From: CAYTOJ01 sp964439415
Lineage (GTDB): Bacteria; Pseudomonadota; Alphaproteobacteria; Rickettsiales; CAZAGG01
NCBI GenBank assembly: GCA_964439415.1
Contig: CAYTOJ010000113.1
Location: forward strand, 1 to 6,034
DNA length: 6,034 nucleotides
Direction: 5' to 3'
Shown: positions 1 through 4,995 of the stretch, one piece after another
How positions within the stretch are numbered: position 1 is the stretch's first letter
Layout of the letters: every line of letters begins with the position of its first letter
The notes under the pieces: generated by a model
Seen by the model: only the letters and a program-made list of their open reading frames with translations
Databases searched by the model: none
Told to the model about the DNA's origin: nothing
Made by a program: the position numbers and the translations under genes

Positions 1-57
1 CAATCTCAGTTAAAAGTCGCATCTTCACAGAAAGGATATAGAAAAATGGTTAAAGTT

Positions 58-840
58 TTAGGCACTTGTAAAATATTTAACAGCATTTTCAAAAAAAGTG
101 ATTCCATCCCACTTCTGGTCTGCATTCTCTGCGCCTTTTCCTGCCTGCCAGGCGTAAACCGCCCGCTCCGGGTGCGGCATTAAAGCCAGAATACGGCCAC
201 TCTCGTCACTAAGCCCCGCAATGTCACCCATTGAACCATTTGGATTGTAAGGAAATTCGCCACTCGCCGACATTCCATCCGGCTTTATATACCGCAGCGC
301 AATATAGGGAGATTCCGGCGCAATATCACTATTGTTATCTATCAGGAAATTCCCTTCACCATGCGCTACCGGAATATAAACATCCCCGATTCCAGCCAGC
401 CATGGGGACTTATTGTTTACTTCTGCCCGTACATGCACCCAGCGGCACTGGTATATATTGCTTTTGTTATGAAGCAAAGCCGCTTGGCGCTTGCCATATT
501 CAAGACCACGCGCTGGAACTACTCCTAAGTTTACCATTACCTGGCAACCATTGCATATGCCTATGCTTAAAGTACCGCGCCGGAAGAAATCGAGAAGCTC
601 CGCCTGCATGTTATTATTGATGCGGTTGGCCAAGGCATTGCCTGATCCGGTATCATCGCCGTAGGAAAACCCACCTGGAATAGCAAGTATCTGATATTCT
701 TTTAAAATCGCACGATTATCTATAATATCGTTTACATGAACTATTCTGCCATCCGCCCCGGCGAGGCGGAAAGCGTGCAGGGTTTCTTCCTCGCAGTTAA
801 GACCATAACCGGAAAGCACTAGAACCTTTGGAATCGCCAT
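58..840 (-). CDS. purQ: Phosphoribosylformylglycinamidine synthase, glutaminase subunit PurQ
   Basis: Class I glutamine amidotransferase of 260 residues. It releases ammonia from glutamine, which the PurL subunit uses to convert FGAR to FGAM in the fourth step of cytosolic de novo purine synthesis. The nucleophile elbow is GICNGCQ (Cys96) and the catalytic His223/Glu225 are in MPHPERA, so the triad is intact. Other marks are the N-terminal strand VLVLSGYGLNCEEET, the IPGGFSYGDDTGSGNALAN block (residues 54-72) and AHGEGNF (159-165). The classical short PurQ is about 220-230 residues; this longer GDD-type form resembles those I recall from planctomycetes and some other phyla. Elbow position 99 is Cys where Phe or Met is usual. 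The ATG opens directly onto the first beta strand, so the start is firm, though the only Shine-Dalgarno-like sequence (AAGG) is rather far upstream. The gene lies 41 bp after a DUF1640-like gene on the same strand and is probably co-transcribed with it. No purS or purL is in view. Confidence 0.95.
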   Translation of the reverse strand: MAIPKVLVLSGYGLNCEEETLHAFRLAGADGRIVHVNDIIDNRAILKEYQILAIPGGFSYGDDTGSGNALANRINNNMQAELLDFFRRGTLSIGICNGCQVMVNLGVVPARGLEYGKRQAALLHNKSNIYQCRWVHVRAEVNNKSPWLAGIGDVYIPVAHGEGNFLIDNNSDIAPESPYIALRYIKPDGMSASGEFPYNPNGSMGDIAGLSDESGRILALMPHPERAVYAWQAGKGAENADQKWDGITFFENAVKYFTSA

Positions 841-881
841 AATTATCGGTAATACCTTAAAAAATCTCTCTGATGATGAAA

Positions 882-1172
882 CTATCCAAAATACTTTACT
901 GCTATCAAAGCACCTCCAAGGGCTACTATCATGCCACCCAGGCGGATAGTCATGCGCATTTCCATTTCGCGCATTTCAGAGCGCATGAGAGCAAGGTCAG
1001 CCTTGAATTCAGATTTAAAGCTGTTCGCCTCTTCCCTGGTTGAAAGGTGGGAAAGGTCAAGTTTTACAGATTCCCTCAGCTCATCAGCTATAGCCTCGGC
1101 ATGTTCCTGCGGTATTCCCTTCTCACGCAGGCGGCGGGCGGTGGAGAGTGTGTCAAATGTAATAGCGGTCAT
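882..1172 (-). CDS. Small DUF1640-like coiled-coil membrane protein (longer paralogue)
   Basis: A 96-residue protein with three parts: a conserved N-terminal patch (MTAITFDTLSTARRLREKGIP, where FDTL and the GIP turn are typical of bacterial DUF1640 proteins), a charged heptad-like helix at about residues 22-76 (ELRESV, then EMREMEMRM), and one C-terminal membrane segment at about 78-93 (LGGMIVALGGALIAV), ending KYFG. The likely topology is a tail-anchored inner-membrane protein with a cytoplasmic coiled coil. The DUF1640 family also contains the mitochondrial CCDC90/MCUR1 proteins; the bacterial function is not known to me. It starts 15 bp after the stop of a paralogue that has the same N and C termini but a helix shorter by 21 residues. 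A purine-rich AAGAAAG five bases before the ATG serves as a weak ribosome site. Family placement is from recalled sequence features only. Confidence 0.82.
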   Translation of the reverse strand: MTAITFDTLSTARRLREKGIPQEHAEAIADELRESVKLDLSHLSTREEANSFKSEFKADLALMRSEMREMEMRMTIRLGGMIVALGGALIAVKYFG

Positions 1173-1187
1173 GAGAACTTTCTTATT

Positions 1188-1415
1188 TCAACCAACATAT
1201 TTGAATGCTATCAGAACGCCAACGGCAGTAAACATCATCCCGCCCATTCGAATAGTAAGGTCGCGCTTCAGGATTTCAATGTCGTGCTTAGTAGCTACAG
1301 TATCTTTAAGTGCCTCATCCAGCGCCATGGCATGGGCACGAGCCTGCGCCTCAGGTATGCCGGCCTCCTTAAGTTTCTCGAGATAAGCGAGTTTATCAAA
1401 TGTAATAGAGGTCAT
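1188..1415 (-). CDS. Small DUF1640-like coiled-coil membrane protein (shorter paralogue)
   Basis: A 75-residue protein: conserved N terminus (MTSITFDKL, GIP at 19-21), a short charged helix (about 22-53, ATKHDIEILKRDL) and a C-terminal membrane segment (about 56-72, RMGGMMFTAVGVLIAFKYVG). It is a tandem paralogue of the next gene downstream. The termini align without gaps (TIRMGGM against TIRLGGM), and the length difference is 21 residues, three heptads. The reading frame stays open upstream to an ATG at 1553, but the start at 1415 is preferred: AGGAA sits six bases before it, a TTGTGA-N17-TATAAT promoter ends just upstream and would lie inside the longer reading, and the shorter start matches the paralogue's N terminus. 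It is the first gene of a probable three-gene unit ending in purQ. The biochemical role is unknown. Confidence 0.8.
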   Translation of the reverse strand: MTSITFDKLAYLEKLKEAGIPEAQARAHAMALDEALKDTVATKHDIEILKRDLTIRMGGMMFTAVGVLIAFKYVG

Positions 1416-1421
1416 GATTGA

Positions 1422-1426
1422 TTCCT
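1422..1426 (-). promoter_or_regulatory. Shine-Dalgarno site fixing the start at 1415
   Basis: Read on the minus strand, AGGAA lies six bases before the ATG at 1413-1415. It is the best ribosome site in this gene cluster and argues against the longer in-frame start at 1553. Confidence 0.7.
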
Positions 1427-1436
1427 GTGTATGGGA

Positions 1437-1465
1437 ATTATACCCCACACCGCCGAATTTCACAA
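1437..1465 (-). promoter_or_regulatory. Sigma70-type promoter for the DUF1640-purQ cluster
   Basis: On the minus strand, TTGTGA (1460-1465, four of six matches to TTGACA), a 17-base spacer and a perfect TATAAT (1437-1442). Transcription would begin near 1430, about 15 bases before the ATG at 1415, giving a very short leader with its own AGGAA site. Inferred from sequence only. Confidence 0.75.
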
Positions 1466-1473
1466 GGCTGCTT

Positions 1474-1504
1474 TTGTTCGGTGTCGCGAGCGTGTGATAT
1501 GTCC
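1474..1504 (+). repeat. Left copy of a diverged direct repeat flanking the palindromic region
   Basis: This segment ends in GTGATATGTCC (1494-1504), which recurs exactly at 1877-1887. Similarity extends leftward: GCGAGC here against GCGAAC there, each followed by two variable bases, and before that TTGTTCGGTG against TTGTCGGGTG. With a two-base indel, the copies are 31 and 33 bases long. The left copy lies just upstream of the minus-strand promoter, the right copy directly abuts the rsh promoter. They bracket all the hairpins. Confidence 0.55.
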
Positions 1505-1516
1505 TGTTAGATAGCA

Positions 1517-1540
1517 GGTTAAATGTCCGGTTAATGTTCT
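1517..1540 (+). repeat. Two imperfect tandem 12-base units, GGTTAAATGTCC and GGTTAATGTTCT
   Basis: GGTTAAATGTCC (1517-1528) is followed immediately by GGTTAATGTTCT (1529-1540). Two looser GGTT-starting units follow at about 1562-1582. The repeats lie about 50-120 bases upstream of the minus-strand -35 box, where regulator sites could sit, but no known operator is matched convincingly. Confidence 0.4.
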
Positions 1541-1562
1541 CTAAATTTATCAAGATTTAGAG
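1539..1562. repeat. Inverted repeat CTCTAAAT / ATTTAGAG
   Basis: Perfect 8-bp arms (1539-1546 and 1555-1562) around the 8-base loop TTATCAAG. It is AT-rich with no T-run after it on either strand, so a terminator is unlikely. It is the first of a series of hairpins running to 1806. Confidence 0.6.
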
Positions 1563-1600
1563 GTTTAGATGAGGTTAACCCGGCTATTAACGGAGTGTGT

Positions 1601-1629
1601 ACCTATAGCACTTCAAGAGTGCGATAGGT
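1601..1629 (+). repeat. Strong hairpin, 12-bp stem with one mismatch and TCAAG loop
   Basis: Arms ACCTATAGCACT (1601-1612) and AGTGCGATAGGT (1618-1629) pair over 12 positions with one A/G mismatch, around a five-base loop. A T-rich but broken tract follows on the plus strand (ATATCTTTGTTTGTTTTG), so it could act as an intrinsic terminator for a plus-strand transcript, though I find no good promoter upstream. Its apex sequence CACTTCAAG recurs in the dyad over the rsh promoter. Confidence 0.65.
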
Positions 1630-1646
1630 ATATCTTTGTTTGTTTT

Positions 1647-1676
1647 GCGCATGGCCGCCAATCCAGCCCCATGCGC
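1647..1676. repeat. Inverted repeat GCGCATGG / CCATGCGC
   Basis: Perfect 8-bp GC-rich arms (1647-1654 and 1669-1676) around a 14-base loop. It sits between two stronger hairpins with only 17 and 2 bases separating them, giving an almost continuous string of stems. Confidence 0.6.
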
Positions 1677-1678
1677 GT

Positions 1679-1737
1679 ATATACTGCTCGCGAATTAACC
1701 TCAAAAAAAACACACTCTTGAAACGCGAGCAGTATAT
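1679..1737. repeat. Perfect 14-bp inverted repeat with 31-base A-rich loop
   Basis: Arms ATATACTGCTCGCG (1679-1692) and CGCGAGCAGTATAT (1724-1737) match perfectly. The loop holds an A8 run (1703-1710) and three segments complementary to upstream sequence: TTAACCTCA, ACACACTC and CACTCTTGAA. A 14-bp perfect match is far beyond chance for a region this size. It begins two bases after the previous hairpin and ends directly where the next nested structure starts. Confidence 0.7.
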
Positions 1738-1806
1738 TCCCACCTCGGAAATCTGGCGCTCGCAAGCTCGTTACTCAGATTTCCGCCTCCCCCGCAGGCG
1801 GTGGGA
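1738..1806. repeat. Nested palindrome compatible with a three-way junction
   Basis: An outer helix TCCCACC (1738-1744) / GGTGGGA (1800-1806) encloses a perfect 9-bp helix GGAAATCTG (1747-1755) / CAGATTTCC (1776-1784) and a GC-rich hairpin CCGCCT (1783-1788) / AGGCGG (1796-1801). The last shares a few bases with the other two, so the helices may compete at their ends. The loop of the 9-bp helix contains a short GCTCG direct repeat. Helices of this order are typical of palindromic repeat elements or structured RNAs; I recognise no known family. Confidence 0.6.
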
Positions 1807-1830
1807 GATGTTACGGAGCTATTTTCCCCG

Positions 1831-1850
1831 TTGTAATTCCTACAATTTTT
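1831..1850 (+). terminator. Weak terminator-like stem with T5 tail
   Basis: TTGTA (1831-1835) and TACAA (1841-1845) form a five-bp AT-rich stem followed by TTTTT. If the preceding palindromic region is transcribed on the plus strand, the RNA could end here, but the stem is too weak to be persuasive. Confidence 0.25.
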
Positions 1851-1854
1851 AAAC

Positions 1855-1887
1855 TTGTCGGGTGGTGAGCGAACAAGTGATATGTCC
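1855..1887 (+). repeat. Right copy of the diverged direct repeat, abutting the rsh promoter
   Basis: Ends in GTGATATGTCC (1877-1887), identical to 1494-1504, and keeps the TTGT...GCGA framework of the left copy with a two-base length difference. It also contains an inverted pair ACTTGT (1853-1858) / ACAAGT (1873-1878). The repeat ends exactly where the rsh -35 box begins, so it may carry an upstream regulatory site. Confidence 0.5.
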
Positions 1888-1917
1888 GTGACACTTCAAG
1901 TGTTTTGGATATAGAAT
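1888..1917 (+). promoter_or_regulatory. Promoter for rsh with an overlapping dyad (ACACTTCAAGTGT)
   Basis: GTGACA (1888-1893, five of six to TTGACA), an 18-base spacer and TAGAAT (1912-1917, five of six to TATAAT). Transcription would start near 1924, about 17 bases before the rsh ATG. The dyad ACACTTCAAGTGT (1891-1903) covers the -35 end and half the spacer, a position suited to a repressor operator. No known regulator is recognised from it. Confidence 0.6.
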
Positions 1918-1940
1918 GCACATAAGAATCTGGTAAAAAT

Positions 1941-4097
1941 ATGATCCGCCAGTACGAACTGGTTGAAAAAATTAAATATTACGACCCCGCTGCTGATGAA
2001 GCGGCGATTAACCGCGCTTATGTTTTCGCCATGAAAGCGCATGGAACCCAGACCCGGGCTAATGGTGACCCATACTTTACCCACCCCCTGGAGGTTGCGA
2101 ATATCCTCACCAGCTTCAGGCTGGATTCAGCATCCATCATCACGGCGCTTCTGCATGACACGCTGGAGGATACTGAAGTCACGCTGGAGGAGATAACCGG
2201 AAAGTTCGGCTCGGAAGTAGCGAAACTGGTTGATGGTGTTACCAAACTGAATCAGCTTGAGGAGAAAAGCGAGAGCATAAAACAGGCGGAGAATTTCCGT
2301 AAGTTAGTGGTGGCGATGTCGGACGATATCCGCGTGCTGCTGGTAAAACTGGCGGATCGCCTGCACAATATGCGCACGCTGCATTTTATCAAGAAACCTG
2401 AAAAGCGTCAGCGCATTGCCAGGGAGACTCTGGATATATACGCCCCACTGGCGGAGCGCATAGGTATGCGCCATATACGGGAGGAACTTCAGGATCTGGC
2501 CTTTGGGGAGATTTACCCTGAAGTCCGGCAGTCCATCATAAACCGCCTGAGTTATCTGCGGCAGGAGGGTAAAAGCCTGGTGGATGGAATCATTGGTGAG
2601 ATGTCCCAGTTGCTGCTTAAGCACAATCTGACGGCTGAAGTTTCCGGGCGTGAGAAATCGCCCTATTCCATCTGGGTTAAGATGCAAACCAAGAATCTGG
2701 GTTTTGAGCAGCTTTCCGATATCATGGCTTTCCGTATTCTTGTGGCGGATATTCCCTCCTGCTATCAGGCTCTGGGAATTATACATTCATCCTACCACAT
2801 GGTTCCTGACCGCTTTAAGGACTATATCAGCACGCCCAAAGGCAATGGATATAAATCAATCCATACTACAATTATGGGCCCCGAGAATCACCGCATTGAG
2901 TTTCAGATACGAACATATGAGATGCACGAGTTTGCTGAAGTCGGCGTGGCATCGCACTGGTCGTACAAGGAAGGTGCTTCGGCGCAGGTGGACGGTAAGC
3001 AATACCGCTGGATCAGGGAGCTTCTGGAACTGCTGGAAAGCAGCAGTAATCCTGAGGAATTCCTGGAAAACACCAAGATGGATTTATACCATGATCAGGT
3101 TTTCTGTTTCACCCCAAAGGGTGATCTCATCAGCCTGCAACGCGGTGCAACGCCTGTGGATTTTGCTTACGCCATTCATTCCAGCGTTGGCAATACCTGC
3201 ATCGGCGCAAAAATAAACGGGCGGATTGAACCGCTGAAAACCCAGCTTCACAATGGCGACCAGGTGGAGATTATCCGCTCCAAAACCGCGCAGCCCTCCC
3301 CCGCGTGGGAGCGGGTAGTGGTGACACCTAAGGCGAAGGCGGAAATCCGCAAATTCGTGCGCGGCCAGCAACGTGAGCAGTTCCTGAATCTTGGCCGTGG
3401 CATACTGGAGAAAACCTTTGCCGATGAGGGGAAGGAATTTGTTGAGAAGAATCTGGAACCGGCCTTAAAGAAGCTTGGCAAAAAAACAGCGGAGGATTTA
3501 ATCGCCGAAGTGGGGGAGGGAATCCTCAGCCGCCAGGCGGTCTTTGAGGCATTATACCCGGATCATTTCAAAACAAAACGCACGGCGGAGAAGCTCAAAA
3601 ACGTTCTCACCAAGCCACTTAAAAAGAAAAAAGAGCCTGCCAGAAAGGGAAGTATTCCGATAAAAGGTTTAATACCCGGCATGGCGGTGCATCTGGCAAA
3701 CTGTTGCCACCCGCTGCCGGGGGATAGAATTGTCGGCATAGTATCATCCGGTAAAGGTGTGGCGATTCATAATCTGGATTGTGATCTGCTGGAGAAGTTC
3801 ACTGAAACACCGGAACGCTGGATAGATGTATCCTGGGACAGCATAGATACCGATAAGAAGTTCATAGGCCGCCTTAAAGCCGTGGTTTCCCACTCAACCG
3901 GTGCGCTGGCGGATATAGCTAACTCCATAGCCAAAAGTGATGGCAACATATCCAATCTGAAAATCGTCAACCGCTCCACCGATTTTTTCGAGATTCTGCT
4001 GGATGTGGAAGTGAAGAACAGCAATCACCTGATGAACGTTATGAGTGCTCTCAGGGCGCGCAGTATGGTGCATTCGATTGAGCGTTATTCATCATAA
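1941..4097 (+). CDS. rsh: Bifunctional (p)ppGpp synthetase/hydrolase, RelA/SpoT family
   Basis: A full-length 718-residue long Rsh, the stringent-response enzyme that makes (p)ppGpp from ATP and GDP/GTP and hydrolyses it. The N-terminal HD hydrolase is intact: His48 (FTHP), His72-Asp73 with Glu76-Asp77 (HDTLEDT), and Asp139 (KLADRLHNMR). The synthetase follows with GREKSPYSIW (236-245), DIMAFR, GYKSIHTT (303-310) and the catalytic Glu320 in IEFQIRT. The loop reads RFKD (291-294), the RxKD form of bifunctional and SpoT-type enzymes rather than RelA's ExDD. Then come a TGS domain (about 386-447), a helical linker, a Cys-His region with Cys588-Cys589-His590 and Cys614, and a C-terminal ACT domain (about 640-717). 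An in-frame stop at 1923-1925 makes 1941 the first possible ATG; the ribosome site is poor. No rpoZ precedes it, unlike many proteobacteria. The 3' end overlaps the methyltransferase gene. This is probably the main alarmone enzyme; both activities should be present. Confidence 0.97.
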   Translation: MIRQYELVEKIKYYDPAADEAAINRAYVFAMKAHGTQTRANGDPYFTHPLEVANILTSFRLDSASIITALLHDTLEDTEVTLEEITGKFGSEVAKLVDGVTKLNQLEEKSESIKQAENFRKLVVAMSDDIRVLLVKLADRLHNMRTLHFIKKPEKRQRIARETLDIYAPLAERIGMRHIREELQDLAFGEIYPEVRQSIINRLSYLRQEGKSLVDGIIGEMSQLLLKHNLTAEVSGREKSPYSIWVKMQTKNLGFEQLSDIMAFRILVADIPSCYQALGIIHSSYHMVPDRFKDYISTPKGNGYKSIHTTIMGPENHRIEFQIRTYEMHEFAEVGVASHWSYKEGASAQVDGKQYRWIRELLELLESSSNPEEFLENTKMDLYHDQVFCFTPKGDLISLQRGATPVDFAYAIHSSVGNTCIGAKINGRIEPLKTQLHNGDQVEIIRSKTAQPSPAWERVVVTPKAKAEIRKFVRGQQREQFLNLGRGILEKTFADEGKEFVEKNLEPALKKLGKKTAEDLIAEVGEGILSRQAVFEALYPDHFKTKRTAEKLKNVLTKPLKKKKEPARKGSIPIKGLIPGMAVHLANCCHPLPGDRIVGIVSSGKGVAIHNLDCDLLEKFTETPERWIDVSWDSIDTDKKFIGRLKAVVSHSTGALADIANSIAKSDGNISNLKIVNRSTDFFEILLDVEVKNSNHLMNVMSALRARSMVHSIERYSS

Positions 4098-4887
4098 TTT
4101 CAAGCGGAGAATAGCTGATGCATTCTCCAGAGGGGTAGCCTCTTACAACCAGCACGCGGCTCTGCAACGTATGGTGGCAGCGCAAACGGCGGAGATATTC
4201 CGCACACTGGCAGCGCCTGGCTCTCTAACACTGGATGCAGGTTGCGGTACGGGGTTTATAAGCCAGTCTTTGCCGCATGATTACAGTGCTAATATTATCA
4301 GCCTGGATATATCGGAAGCTATGTGCCGCACAGCCCGCGTGAATAACGGTGGCAATGCAGCCGTTCTGGCTGATATGGAGGCTCTGCCGTTTAAAGATAG
4401 TACATTCAGCGGCGTTGTCAGTTCCCTGGCATTGCAATGGGCGGATGCAGAGCGTTTCTTTCATGAGGCATACCGGGTGCTGGGTAGCGGCGGTATAGCA
4501 GTAGCCTCAACCCTGATTCCCCCAACCTTTAATGAACTGGATGCGGTGTTGAATAATATAACCGGGCATTCCCGCGTCCGTGCCTTTAAAAGCACGGAGT
4601 ATTACAGCCAGGCATGTCTTGATGCAGGTTTTCTACCTTTCGCATTAAATACAGTAAATGCAGACGGTGGGATGGTAAGGCAGGAGATAATCACTGAACA
4701 TGATTCTGTCCGCAGCATCCTCAAAAACCTGAAATCCACCGGCGCATACGCCAGTGAGGCTGCTGTAGCACCACTTAGCCGCGCAAAACTAAAGGCATTA
4801 GAAGCTGAATACACACAAAACTACGCACCAGAAGGCAAACTGCGCTTAAGCTGGCATGTGTTATATCTGGCAATGCGTAAACTTTGA
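4078..4887 (+). CDS. bioC: Malonyl-ACP O-methyltransferase BioC-type (SAM-dependent methyltransferase)
   Basis: A class I SAM methyltransferase of about 269 residues. BioC methylates malonyl-ACP so that the fatty-acid machinery can build the pimeloyl moiety of biotin. The N terminus carries the BioC-like AFSRGVASYNQHAALQRM (from residue 15), matching E. coli's FGRAAAHYEQHADLQR. SAM motif I is DAGCGTG (53-59), the ribose-binding acid is Asp77 (SLDIS), and SSLALQW (115-121) with EAYRVL follows. ILKNLKSTGA (214-223) and the C-terminal LSWHVLYLAM also match BioC. The start is uncertain: the frame opens at a GTG at 4045, but the TTG at 4078 gives the usual 14-15 residues before the FSR block, and no ATG is available. 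Either start overlaps the rsh end (20 bases from 4078), suggesting translational coupling. No other bio genes are in view, so a related BioC-like methyltransferase with another substrate is possible. Confidence 0.85.
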   Translation: MSVIHHNFKRRIADAFSRGVASYNQHAALQRMVAAQTAEIFRTLAAPGSLTLDAGCGTGFISQSLPHDYSANIISLDISEAMCRTARVNNGGNAAVLADMEALPFKDSTFSGVVSSLALQWADAERFFHEAYRVLGSGGIAVASTLIPPTFNELDAVLNNITGHSRVRAFKSTEYYSQACLDAGFLPFALNTVNADGGMVRQEIITEHDSVRSILKNLKSTGAYASEAAVAPLSRAKLKALEAEYTQNYAPEGKLRLSWHVLYLAMRKL

Positions 4888-4923
4888 GCGTTATGGTGGG
4901 TATTATTTTAACATTTTCTTCAC

Positions 4924-4951
4924 TTTTAACCATCTGGCAAATGCGTATAAT
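4924..4951 (+). promoter_or_regulatory. Probable promoter for the 309-residue protein gene, with a TTAACCAT motif
   Basis: A perfect TATAAT (4946-4951) stands 44 bases before the preferred start. The -35 region is poor (TTTTAA at 16-base spacing) but is overlapped by TTAACCAT (4926-4933), which resembles a half-site of the alphaproteobacterial regulator CtrA. A weak -35 with an activator site over it would fit an activated promoter, but the second TTAA at the expected spacing is missing. Confidence 0.45.
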
Positions 4952-4985
4952 CCGCCAATTAATTAACCAATGAATTTTAATGAAT

Positions 4986-4990
4986 GGAAG
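4986..4990 (+). promoter_or_regulatory. Shine-Dalgarno site favouring the start at 4996
   Basis: GGAAG lies five bases before the ATG at 4996-4998. The in-frame ATG at 4984 has no comparable site, and its own G begins this one, so translation more likely begins at 4996. Confidence 0.6.
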
Positions 4991-4995
4991 TTTTT

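Noticed and set aside
1..22. Possible minus-strand gene start (MRLLTEI) running off the left edge
   Set aside because: Only seven codons are visible and the GTGAAG before it is a weak ribosome site; too little to annotate.
46..183. Short plus-strand frame starting ATGGTTAAAG, preceded by AAGGA
   Set aside because: It is almost wholly antisense to the conserved 3' end of purQ and shows no family features; probably chance.
231..620. A 129-residue plus-strand frame opposite purQ
   Set aside because: Antisense to conserved purQ codons, including the catalytic region; it has no recognisable motif or ribosome site.
1416..1553. A 46-residue N-terminal extension of the shorter DUF1640-like protein
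   Set aside because: The extension would contain the TTGTGA-N17-TATAAT promoter and the AGGAA site, and the paralogue has no such extension.
1601..1806. tRNA or CRISPR array in the repeat-rich intergenic region
   Set aside because: There is no T-loop GTTCRANNC signature or cloverleaf, and the hairpins differ in sequence and spacing, unlike identical repeats with uniform spacers.
1640..1852. Open frame for a 70-residue plus-strand protein
   Set aside because: It lies across the hairpins, has no ribosome site and its sequence is dictated by the palindromes; no protein-like character.
2304..2786. Long antisense frame inside rsh, and similar ones at 2650-3216 and 3084-3371
   Set aside because: They are other-frame readings of the strongly conserved rsh coding sequence, with no independent start signals or domains.
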